DNA of 64,000 nucleotides from Pseudomonadales bacterium (lineage in GTDB: Bacteria > Pseudomonadota > Gammaproteobacteria > Pseudomonadales > Azotimanducaceae), in NCBI GenBank assembly GCA_017642855.1, contig JAEPOO010000002.1:767545-831544 (forward strand), given 5' to 3'. Shown piece by piece: positions 1 to 7,741 of the stretch. The notes under the pieces are model-generated. The model was not told the DNA's origin. It searched no databases and saw only the letters and a program-made list of their open reading frames with translations. The stretch's first letter is position 1, and each line of letters starts with the position of its first letter. Position numbers and translations under genes: made by a program.

Positions 1-1056
1 GATCTATTGATTGGGCGAGTCCCGGTCGCTGGTGTTGATCAGGGTGCTGCCTACATCATTTTTGGCAATGACTCTTACACCTCCGGCAGCAGCATCGAGG
101 TAAGTGATGTCGTCCCGGATGCGGCTTCTACCGTTGGTGGTGATGCGGGGCTCACGGTAGACATCGGATTTGTGCTGAGTGGTATCGATTCAGATGACTA
201 TGCGGGTCAGGCTATTGCTGCGGCTGGTGACTTCAACGGTGATGGTTTTGATGACCTGATAATCGGTGCCTATACCGCGGAACCGAATGGCATCTATTCA
301 GGTGAGGCTTACCTGATCTACGGAAAAGACTATCTGGGTGATACAGACGAACATCTCACCGGTACGACAGGCGCGGACAGCTTATCGGGGACACTTGCCC
401 AGGAGTTACTGGTGGGTGGTGATGGCAACGATTTGTTGAACGGTGGTCTTGGTGACGATGCCCTGTTTGGCGGCAATGGTGATGATACGCTGGTCTATGA
501 AGAAAACGACTCCAATACCGTTGACGGTGGTGGCGGTACTGACACCCTCTCGTTTATTGGCCGCTCCGGCCTGACCCTCGATCTGACGTCGACCAGTAAC
601 AATTTGTTTACAGATATCGAAGTGATTGATCTGACGGGGCTGGGCAGTAATCACCTCATTCTCTCAACACTGGATCTGCTCGCGATCTCAGGTTCTACGA
701 ATATCCTGACCGTCAATGGCGACGGCGATGACAGCGTGACGCTCTCTGATTCCGGTTGGGTCGAGCAGGTTGGTGCCTTGCCTGGTTATAACGTTTATAC
801 CAATGGCGAAGCTGAAATCAGAATACAGACCGGTGTGTCAATTACAGTTTCTGATCTTGCTGATGAATACAAAATGGAAGAGGCGCCGCTGGAACATGAG
901 ATTCAGTTTGAAGACGCCATGATGGTGGATGCTGGTGAGTCTTTGGTTGAGATAGAGCGCCTCGCTGGCCTACCAACATTTTCGCAACAATTGACGAGCG
1001 CCCATGGGCAGTTTGCGCAGCGCGCGGATACGCTGATGAGTGCGCTGACTGCCTAG
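1..1056 (+). CDS. FG-GAP/RTX repeat surface or secreted protein, C-terminal part (5' end outside window)
   Basis: The reading frame is open to the left edge, so this is the C-terminal end (about 350 residues) of a larger protein. An FG-GAP (integrin-alpha type) calcium-binding repeat is visible around residues 65-100 (GDFNGDGFDDLIIGA). It is followed at about 120-165 by RTX nonapeptides of the GGxGxD type (GGDGND, GGLGDD, GGNGDD). A roughly 60-residue tail rich in acidic residues and leucine then ends in LMSALTA. RTX proteins are normally exported by type I secretion and fold on calcium outside the cell. The gene converges on a TolC/HlyD/M50 operon with a 4-bp stop overlap, which makes it a candidate substrate of that operon. 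That link is inferred from position only. Confidence 0.85.
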   Translation, partial: DLLIGRVPVAGVDQGAAYIIFGNDSYTSGSSIEVSDVVPDAASTVGGDAGLTVDIGFVLSGIDSDDYAGQAIAAAGDFNGDGFDDLIIGAYTAEPNGIYSGEAYLIYGKDYLGDTDEHLTGTTGADSLSGTLAQELLVGGDGNDLLNGGLGDDALFGGNGDDTLVYEENDSNTVDGGGGTDTLSFIGRSGLTLDLTSTSNNLFTDIEVIDLTGLGSNHLILSTLDLLAISGSTNILTVNGDGDDSVTLSDSGWVEQVGALPGYNVYTNGEAEIRIQTGVSITVSDLADEYKMEEAPLEHEIQFEDAMMVDAGESLVEIERLAGLPTFSQQLTSAHGQFAQRADTLMSALTA

Positions 1057-3167
1057 AACGCCGAGCCTCTGACGATCGCTGCTGCGATGACCTCATAAGC
1101 TCTTCTGGCGAAACTTTTTGGTTCACCCTCTATCTTTGCAACGCCTCGAATGACCTGGTTCGGTAGATCTTCTGTGGCGTCAAGGGAAAGCTGCAATCGA
1201 TATACGGCGCTTTCTGGTACGAGGTTGCCCTTGTCATCGCGCCGAACGGCGATGTCACCACCGAATACCGAAGCAAGATAAGGTTGATCCAGACTACTCA
1301 GATTGGCGCTTTCCAGGTTGATGACCTTGCCCGGGATAGTCTTGATGTTTGCATCGTCGGGAATAAACCTCGCGACCTGGTCAGGTTCGACTCGCGTTAG
1401 ATTACTTTCGTTCAGGATGCCTTTGACCAGGCGTGAATCGTCACTGGCGATGAATCCAACGGCGAGTTCTCTGTTGATCCAGCGCCCCTCGTGTAAGTCA
1501 GGGGCCAGTTCTTTAATCCTGCCATCGATGGGGCTCTTTAGGACCAGCTGTTCCTGCGTGGCTTCGAGCGCTGCCATTCGCGAGCGCTTTTCCTGCAGCC
1601 TTTGCCTCAGGACCTGCAGGTTTTCACGGTCGGTTTCGCTGGCGGCGATTCGTGCAAGGCTGAGCTCGACGACACTGATCTCGATCCGCGTCCGCTTTAA
1701 CTCTTCCGTGATTCTTGGTGATTCCATGATCAGGATAGGTTGATCTGCAGTGACAATGTCTCCCAGAGATACCAGCGTCGACTTGATGCGACCCGCAGCC
1801 GGTGGGTAAATGGTTGCTGATACGCCGGGCGCCAGCACCGCTGGCGCTGTCATGGTGGATCGCCAGGGGATCAATACAATCAGGATCAGTCCTGTGACTA
1901 TGACCAGGAGGATGCCGCCTCTGTATTTACTCATGCTCGACCTTCGCTGCCACCAGACCAGAACCTCCTTGATGATGGGTCCCACAATAAACAGATACAG
2001 GACACCGAGAAAAAGTATGAGTCCCAACAGTTTAAAAAAGAAGTAATAAACCACGAGCGCGATGGTTGTCAGCAGCAGAAAACGATAAATCCAGGTTGCC
2101 CAGGCGAAGATAATCAGGAAGCGGCGCATTTTGTCAGGAAATGACTCGGGTGCAGTTTCACCCAGCGCAAAAAGCAGTTCGCGAAGGCGCCATCTGCCAA
2201 GTGCAAAAGACCTTTCCTGGAGATTCTCAATACCGAGCCAGTCCGCCAGGAAGTAGTAACCGTCGAAACGCAAAAGCGGATTCATATTGATTAGAACAGT
2301 CAACGTGAAACCGACGGTGCCTAGAACAAACACCACGCTACGGAGAACACCATCGGGGAGAATGCTCCAGAGAAACAGGCATATCAGAGCAAGGTAAAAC
2401 TCCGTCAGTATGCCAGCTGCTGAGATGTAGAGTCGTTTCGTTCTGGAAGTGAGTCGATACGCATCTGTGGTATCCGTATACAGAACGGGGAATAGGACAA
2501 GGAATGCGACACCCATGGTGGCAACCTTGCAGCCGAAGCGCGTGGCCGTTAATGCATGTCCCAGTTCATGGCAAATCTTGATGAATACGAGACCAAGCAG
2601 GTAGAAAGCGATGCCTTCGAAGGAATAAAAGTACAGGAACGTATTGGAGAACGCTTCCCACTGACGGTTAATCAGCAAAAGACCCAGGATACCCAGTGCG
2701 AGAATGACATTACGAAACCAGGCAGAAAAAAGCGGCGCCACATAAGGCAGCGCTCGCTGAAGAAAAATATCCGGACGAACCAGTGGGAAGCGAAGAAACA
2801 AGTAGTTGCGCATCAGCCATGAGAAACGATTGACCTGGGTCGCGGTGTACTGCGTGCTGAAGTCTTCGACACTGTTGGTAGCAGAGGTGAGTGTCAGATT
2901 GTTCGAGATCAGGAATTGAATCATCGACCTGACGTCCTGAATTTTCGGATCACACGTGGTTTCGTGGTTCACCTTGTTAATCAGGTGAGTGGCAGAACCC
3001 TCTGTCCACCTCGAAAGCAGTTCGAAGGCTGTCCAGCCTATTCTGAAGTATCGATTGCGGACCGGGTCAAAGATTGCCCAGGTTGGCGACCCATCGTTTG
3101 CCTCGGGCCCCGGCAGCAAACGTATGTCCTCGCGCAGCTGCGGCAAAGCCAGGTCGTCAGCCATCAT
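1053..3167 (-). CDS. M50 (site-2 protease family) metalloprotease fused to HlyD adaptor, PqqD-like N-terminus
   Basis: An integral membrane protein of about 704 residues. Residues 15-100 resemble a PqqD-like winged helix (WAIFDPVRNRYFRIG, FELLSRW), the fold used for peptide recognition in RiPP systems. A multi-spanning membrane region follows. It carries the zinc-protease motif HELGH near residue 200 and a downstream NPLLRFDGYY motif that supplies the Asp ligand, both typical of peptidase M50. After further membrane helices, residues from about 440 on form a HlyD-like biotinyl-lipoyl/coiled-coil adaptor region. An in-frame GTG at 3173 is a possible alternative start; I chose the ATG at 3167. 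It lies 9 bp after the preceding adaptor gene in an operon with TolC. An active protease is supported by the intact HExxH; the substrate is unknown. Confidence 0.85.
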   Translation of the reverse strand: MMADDLALPQLREDIRLLPGPEANDGSPTWAIFDPVRNRYFRIGWTAFELLSRWTEGSATHLINKVNHETTCDPKIQDVRSMIQFLISNNLTLTSATNSVEDFSTQYTATQVNRFSWLMRNYLFLRFPLVRPDIFLQRALPYVAPLFSAWFRNVILALGILGLLLINRQWEAFSNTFLYFYSFEGIAFYLLGLVFIKICHELGHALTATRFGCKVATMGVAFLVLFPVLYTDTTDAYRLTSRTKRLYISAAGILTEFYLALICLFLWSILPDGVLRSVVFVLGTVGFTLTVLINMNPLLRFDGYYFLADWLGIENLQERSFALGRWRLRELLFALGETAPESFPDKMRRFLIIFAWATWIYRFLLLTTIALVVYYFFFKLLGLILFLGVLYLFIVGPIIKEVLVWWQRRSSMSKYRGGILLVIVTGLILIVLIPWRSTMTAPAVLAPGVSATIYPPAAGRIKSTLVSLGDIVTADQPILIMESPRITEELKRTRIEISVVELSLARIAASETDRENLQVLRQRLQEKRSRMAALEATQEQLVLKSPIDGRIKELAPDLHEGRWINRELAVGFIASDDSRLVKGILNESNLTRVEPDQVARFIPDDANIKTIPGKVINLESANLSSLDQPYLASVFGGDIAVRRDDKGNLVPESAVYRLQLSLDATEDLPNQVIRGVAKIEGEPKSFARRAYEVIAAAIVRGSAF

Positions 3168-3176
3168 TGTCACGAC

Positions 3177-4511
3177 TTATATTCCGAAGAATTGGCGTAG
3201 CGCGGAAATGGGCCTTCGAAAGACATAGAAGAACAAAGTAACGCGTTCTCCGTAGACTCGCGCTGAACCCTGAAGCCCAATCCTTGGTTTGTCTGGTACC
3301 TCGGTAAACGCTGCTTCTATTCGATAAGCCAGAATGTTTTCCGGAGTCAGGTAAGCGTTATAACTGGTCGTTGAAATCGTCGCTTGTATAGAGGTCAGTG
3401 GATTCGCGTGGAGAAAAACGTCGACTTCGCTGCCCTCCGATAAGACGATGGCATCATCTACGGGTAAATTGATTCTGAATTGAACACGCTCCGGATCAAC
3501 CACCTCCATAATGCGCTCGCCGACGATCACAGGTTTACCCACCCAGTCCGACGCTTCAGAGTAGACCAGGAGTCCATCCTGCCCGGTTTTGACTTCTACC
3601 TGAGAAAGCAGTTCCCGGGCGTAAGCGAGTTCGGTTTCTTTTAGTGAAAGTTCAGCCTGTAACAGCGCTACCTGACCCCGGGACGCTTCATCCTGGAAGG
3701 CGCCCTGGCTGGCCTGGCGAAGTCGTGCAGCGGCAACATTGCGCGCCTGCAGTGCGATCTCATGGGCGTTACGAAGGTTGGTGTCTTCGTAACGAAACAA
3801 GGCATCACCTTCGACCACGGGCATATTGGGTGCAACAAGGATCTCCCTGATGACGCCGTCGATAGGTGCACTGATAATACTGGGCTCAAGTGCCACGATT
3901 TCTGCCGGGGCGATGGTCGAGAGTCGAACGGGTAGCAGGCTGACGATAAGTAATGCAGCGAAGACGCCTGCAATGATTTTCTGTTTTCGCCCCGTGATGC
4001 GTGTGAAACTTTTTTTGCCGACCAGCGCGGCCCAGGCATGTGCATAGGTTTCACACAACCTTTCCAGCAGGATAAGCTCGTTTGGCTGCCAGGGTGTTTC
4101 TCTCGAGAGCCACAGACCGCCGACCATCAAACCATCGTTCAACGTAAGTGGACACCAGATCACATGCTGAAAAGCGTACTCTTCGAAACGTCTTTTGTCT
4201 TCGGCAGACAGGGTCTCGGAGCTGATTGTCTGAAGTGTCGTTAACTCCTTGTGTCCGGATAGAAAGTTTTCCAACCAGGTCATCATGGGAGAATCCCGGT
4301 CAACGACTGAAAGGCTGGAAGCAGTTTCAATGTGCAGGCTGTCGCCTTCAGTGGCGACGAGAAATGCCTGACGATAATTCAGAAGGCGCCTGCTTTCATT
4401 CACGACCAGAAACTGCAGCGCTTTCTCAGACTCGACCTTCCGAGCCATGGATTCAAGCTCAAGGAGTGCCGACAGGTTCCGATTGTCGGTTTGTGTTTCT
4501 AGAGAAGCCAT
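3177..4511 (-). CDS. GAF-like domain/HlyD-type membrane fusion protein
   Basis: About 444 residues. The N-terminal 160 residues look like a cytoplasmic GAF-type sensor (LLNYRQAFL, then VIWCPLTLNDGLMVGGLWLSRE, then a conserved-looking LERL helix). One transmembrane helix follows (IIAGVFAALLIVSLLPV). The periplasmic part is an HlyD adaptor with a lipoyl half-motif (APIDGVIREILVAP), a coiled coil rich in Ala, Gln and Glu, and a beta-barrel domain (VQFRINLPVDDAIVLSEGSEV). A longer version from GTG 4562 would overlap the upstream gene by 29 bp; I preferred the ATG at 4511. Its neighbours are another HlyD adaptor and the M50-HlyD protein, so the operon encodes three adaptor modules. A cytoplasmic sensor on an adaptor is unusual and suggests ligand-gated export. 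Confidence 0.82.
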   Translation of the reverse strand: MASLETQTDNRNLSALLELESMARKVESEKALQFLVVNESRRLLNYRQAFLVATEGDSLHIETASSLSVVDRDSPMMTWLENFLSGHKELTTLQTISSETLSAEDKRRFEEYAFQHVIWCPLTLNDGLMVGGLWLSRETPWQPNELILLERLCETYAHAWAALVGKKSFTRITGRKQKIIAGVFAALLIVSLLPVRLSTIAPAEIVALEPSIISAPIDGVIREILVAPNMPVVEGDALFRYEDTNLRNAHEIALQARNVAAARLRQASQGAFQDEASRGQVALLQAELSLKETELAYARELLSQVEVKTGQDGLLVYSEASDWVGKPVIVGERIMEVVDPERVQFRINLPVDDAIVLSEGSEVDVFLHANPLTSIQATISTTSYNAYLTPENILAYRIEAAFTEVPDKPRIGLQGSARVYGERVTLFFYVFRRPISALRQFFGI

Positions 4512-4533
4512 GGGGTATTGCCACGTCCCGAGG

Positions 4534-5283
4534 TCATTGGCGACGAAAAGTGGCAGTGCCACTCATACCTGCGCGAACGCTACTTCCGTTTTTGTCGTTC
4601 AGATCGAACAAGCCTATCACCTGCACCGTCTGGCTAACGGGGTCTACGGTGGCACCAATTCGTGCAACAGTGGCGGCGTAGTCTGCGCCTGTTTCGTCAA
4701 GACGGATAGAAAATCTGGCATTCTTTTGGAGCCAGCTGAGCCAGCTGGACGGGACAATCAATTCAATTTCCAGCTGCTCGTTGCTCAATACGGAGAGTAA
4801 CTTTGCACCGCTGTTAACGCTCTCGTGCTCGTTGGCCTGCAGATTGATGACCCTGCCATCGTAAGGTGCCCTGATGGTGCACCATTCAACCCTGAGCCGC
4901 TCCATTTCAAACTGGGCCTGTGCCTTTTTCATTTCATTCTTGAGAATCTCGACCTGTATCGGGCTGGTGGCGTTATAGGAGAGCAGCTCTTCGCCGTTTT
5001 TGAACTCTGTTTGTCTGGCGTCACGATTTGCGGCAGCCGCGTCGCGCTGGGCCTGATACATGGCGCAGTCGAACTTCACGAGAACATCATCTTTGGCAAA
5101 GGCGTCACCTGCGCGAAAAGGTAACTCGATGATGCGAGCGGAAATTTCACTGCTGATGATGGCCTGATTTCTTGGAGTAACAAGACCACGGATATTGTCG
5201 ATGTCCTGCGCTGTCGCGTTCAAACTGAGGAATAAAGCGAACACACAGGCGGTTGCGATGACTCTACCCATCTGTCGACTCAT
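4534..5283 (-). CDS. Periplasmic adaptor subunit (HlyD/RND-type membrane fusion protein), short form
   Basis: 249 residues, shorter than typical adaptors of about 350-400. A signal peptide is evident (VIATACVFALFLSLNATAQ). The mature part has the first lipoyl half (SARIIELPFRAGDAFAKDDV), a short coiled coil (AAANRDARQTEFKNGEELL), a second lipoyl half (APYDGRVINLQA) and a beta-barrel region. It would bridge an inner-membrane component to the TolC-like protein encoded just upstream, with which it shares an ATGA stop/start overlap at 5280-5283. The overlap suggests translational coupling. No membrane helix remains after signal cleavage, so it is probably a soluble or peripheral periplasmic subunit. 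Confidence 0.85.
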   Translation of the reverse strand: MSRQMGRVIATACVFALFLSLNATAQDIDNIRGLVTPRNQAIISSEISARIIELPFRAGDAFAKDDVLVKFDCAMYQAQRDAAAANRDARQTEFKNGEELLSYNATSPIQVEILKNEMKKAQAQFEMERLRVEWCTIRAPYDGRVINLQANEHESVNSGAKLLSVLSNEQLEIELIVPSSWLSWLQKNARFSIRLDETGADYAATVARIGATVDPVSQTVQVIGLFDLNDKNGSSVRAGMSGTATFRRQ

Positions 5284-6764
5284 CGGTGGTCTCTTTGTCT
5301 GTTGAAGTATTCTTCAATGGAGGTGGTCAGCGTCTGCAGATTGGTGGTGTCCATCTGAACCAGGTTCGGACTTAAACCCATTGCCGCATGGAGATCTGCG
5401 TAGGCTCCTTCAAGGTTAGCGTAAGCGATATCGTATCTGACCTCGGTAAGTAGTGCATTCATTCGCTCATTAATCAGTTCCTGATCACTGGCCGAGTCTG
5501 CCCTGACCGCAGCCTCTACCTGTTGGCGAATTTTTTCCTGAGTCTGGCTGAGATCTTCTGCGATCTGGTATTCGTTTTTTGTGTGATTGTATCTGACGAT
5601 ACCGACGTGGACCTGAGAAAGAATAGCTGCGCTCAGGGAAAGCCTTTGTGCGTCCAGAGTGTCAGCCTGTGCGGCTGCGACGGCCTTTGTATCCGGGTAC
5701 CGGTACAGCTCCAGAAGGTTCCAGCTGATTCTGGCGCTGTAGTCTGTCCAGTCTGAGTTGAACAGCAACGAGTTACTGTCGTAGTTGCGCGCGTAGTCGA
5801 ATCTGATGCCTGGTAAAACCCGGACAAGAGCGGCTTTAACCTCGTTGGCATTCATTCTTTTTCTGTAGTCGACTTCCTGAAGTTCCGAGCGATTCTCCAG
5901 CGCGATGTCTTCCATGACCTCCGGCCTGAATGGTAACCCTCGAAGCTCATCAGCTTTTGGTGCCTGTACAAGCTCGTAGTTACTATCGACAGGGATATTC
6001 ATCAGTGTCGCTAACTCGATCTTGGCTTGAGCCATATCTTCGTAAAGCTCGTAAAGTTCGCGCTTGTTGTAGAGGAGTTCACGCTGATACATCAGGGCGG
6101 TAAGCGGGGCGTCAAGCCCCCGGGTTTCAATCTGACGTGACTCTTCCAGCTTTTTTGTCACTTCCTCCATCAGGGATTCGAGCTGCGTGATCAGCCGGTC
6201 ATAGCTGACAGCCCGCCAGTAGGTTTTCTGTACATCGGTCAGTATCTGGTTGGCAATGTACTTCTGCTGTTCCTGTGCCAGAAGGAATCTGTCAGATGCC
6301 TGTTTGGCTCGGAAATACGACACACCGAAATCCAGGATGTCCCAGCTGAGTCCGAGGTCGTCAGACTTCGTATACCGTTCTGTTGAAGTCGATGGCTCCA
6401 GGGACTCCTCGCCATCCAGTAGCGATCGGCTTGAGCCTCCTGAATCATTGCTGCGCCCCCCCGTTCTGTATCCGACGACAAGGTCAGGCAGCTGATCGTG
6501 GCGGGACAGCGATAGCTGCTTATCTGCGAGATTGGTTTTGTGTTGCTCCAGTTTCAGGTCGAGGTTAAACGCAAGCGCCCGGGCCATGGCTTCGTAGAGA
6601 GAGATAGGACCATCAACAGGTTGGCTAGCCATGGCCATGAGTGCACGATCGCTGTTAACCCTTGCGCGTGTTTCTTCGGGCGTGATCGGGGCAGGCTGCA
6701 TGGAGCAACCGGCTAGCAGCAGCGTGATCAGTAGTCCGACTGTCGACTTTTTAGCCGTGATCAT
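5280..6764 (-). CDS. TolC family outer-membrane efflux lipoprotein
   Basis: 494 residues with a lipoprotein signal ending in the lipobox LLAGC (Cys20). The body has the two-fold repeated alpha-helical and beta-strand pattern of the outer membrane efflux protein (OEP) family: long Gln/Glu/Arg/Leu-rich helices plus strands such as LPDLVVGYRTGGR and GIRFDYARNY. Proteins of this family form the trimeric outer-membrane channel of type I secretion and efflux pumps. It is the first gene of the four-gene minus-strand operon, so the operon carries its own dedicated channel. The roughly 220 bp upstream should contain the operon promoter, but I could not pick convincing -35/-10 boxes. Confidence 0.9.
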   Translation of the reverse strand: MITAKKSTVGLLITLLLAGCSMQPAPITPEETRARVNSDRALMAMASQPVDGPISLYEAMARALAFNLDLKLEQHKTNLADKQLSLSRHDQLPDLVVGYRTGGRSNDSGGSSRSLLDGEESLEPSTSTERYTKSDDLGLSWDILDFGVSYFRAKQASDRFLLAQEQQKYIANQILTDVQKTYWRAVSYDRLITQLESLMEEVTKKLEESRQIETRGLDAPLTALMYQRELLYNKRELYELYEDMAQAKIELATLMNIPVDSNYELVQAPKADELRGLPFRPEVMEDIALENRSELQEVDYRKRMNANEVKAALVRVLPGIRFDYARNYDSNSLLFNSDWTDYSARISWNLLELYRYPDTKAVAAAQADTLDAQRLSLSAAILSQVHVGIVRYNHTKNEYQIAEDLSQTQEKIRQQVEAAVRADSASDQELINERMNALLTEVRYDIAYANLEGAYADLHAAMGLSPNLVQMDTTNLQTLTTSIEEYFNRQRDHR

Positions 6765-6983
6765 GGGATCGATATTGACTGTAAACCGAATAGTTCAATT
6801 GTAGATGAGATAGCAGGGTTTAGGTACGTGGCGCACGAGGCACCATTCGTAGTCGATCTGGTTATAAAATTTTGTTAGGCATTGACCCAAATCGGTCGGC
6901 TAAATCCATCGGTTTGGCACGGCGGATTGGCGCCGAAGCGCCTGGTGGCGTTTTCTTTTTTGTGTCTCGGCCATCCGGCGAAC
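6765..6983. other. Intergenic region with UUCG-type hairpin
   Basis: 219 bp between the start of the TolC operon and the 3' end of the XRE regulator gene. At about 6929-6942 the minus strand reads GGCGC-TTCG-GCGCC, a stable five-pair hairpin with a UUCG loop. In the plus direction it is followed about 8 bp later by a T-rich run (6954-6962). No plus-strand gene ends here, and in the minus direction there is no T-tract, so its role as a terminator of the regulator gene is uncertain. Confidence 0.35.
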
Positions 6984-7601
6984 TTACTCGGCCTTGAGTG
7001 ACGTCGGCATCTGAAGAATGTTCACAGCTGACGGTGCGAGAACGGCAAGAATGGGGGAAGCCCATTCAAGTTCTACGTTGAATTGGGTGCGTCCCTCAGG
7101 GATTTCAATGTGTGTTGCCGACTCATCTTTCATGGGCCAGCCGACACACTGATAACCATCGCGTTTAGCGATGAAACAGCGGGTTCCCCAGGCTCTTTCA
7201 GGTATGCCCTCATGGTGGTTGTAATATAGAAGAATGTGACCTGCCATGCCCGAGATGTGTCCGCTAGGCTCCCAGCGCAGTGCGGCTACTCGATTTATTC
7301 CGGGAAGGATCGCGGGCAGGGAAATCTGCTGTTCGGATTGTGGTGGAGTTGGCAGAACCTCGTAGTCGGAATTGACGATACCGTTCACGGGAATCTTTCG
7401 ATGCTCAGCGAATAGCTGACAGATATCCAGATCAAGCACGTTGCAAAACCGTAAGAGGGTATCGACAGTAAGGCGACGCTCGCCATTTTCCAGTCGATGA
7501 ATTTGAGCCACGCTGACATCCATGGCGGTGGCGATATCGGCGACGCTGATTCTCCGCTGCTTGCGCAGCAACTTTAAAGTGATCGGATTGAAATTATCCA
7601 T
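6984..7601 (-). CDS. XRE-family transcriptional regulator with C-terminal sensor-like domain
   Basis: 205 residues. Residues 8-62 form a Cro/C1-type helix-turn-helix (LRKQRRISVADIATAMDVS, then VAQIHRLENGERRLTVDTLL). The remaining 140 residues are a beta-rich domain I do not recognise with confidence. It contains RCFIAKRDGYQCVGWPM and ends in LAVLAPSAVNIL. The gene is divergent from a TonB-dependent receptor gene with about 140 bp between starts, so local control of that receptor is the simplest guess. The ligand is unknown. Confidence 0.8.
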   Translation of the reverse strand: MDNFNPITLKLLRKQRRISVADIATAMDVSVAQIHRLENGERRLTVDTLLRFCNVLDLDICQLFAEHRKIPVNGIVNSDYEVLPTPPQSEQQISLPAILPGINRVAALRWEPSGHISGMAGHILLYYNHHEGIPERAWGTRCFIAKRDGYQCVGWPMKDESATHIEIPEGRTQFNVELEWASPILAVLAPSAVNILQMPTSLKAE

Positions 7602-7741
7602 ATTGGCGATGGTTTTTTGTTATTTGTCGTTGTCGACGCCAGAAATATCACAAAGCACTGGATATGTCGCCGAAAACTGTAGAATATGGCGTCAGCTTTA
7701 TACCAACAACAACTATTTTTCACCAATTTGGAGAGAGAGCT

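Noticed and set aside
6929..6962. Possible plus-strand intrinsic terminator with T-run
   Set aside because: No plus-strand gene ends upstream; kept only as a note in the intergenic entry.
7664..7741. 26-codon N-terminal extension of the first TonB receptor
   Set aside because: No Shine-Dalgarno before 7664, and the signal-peptide-bearing start at 7742 has a good one.
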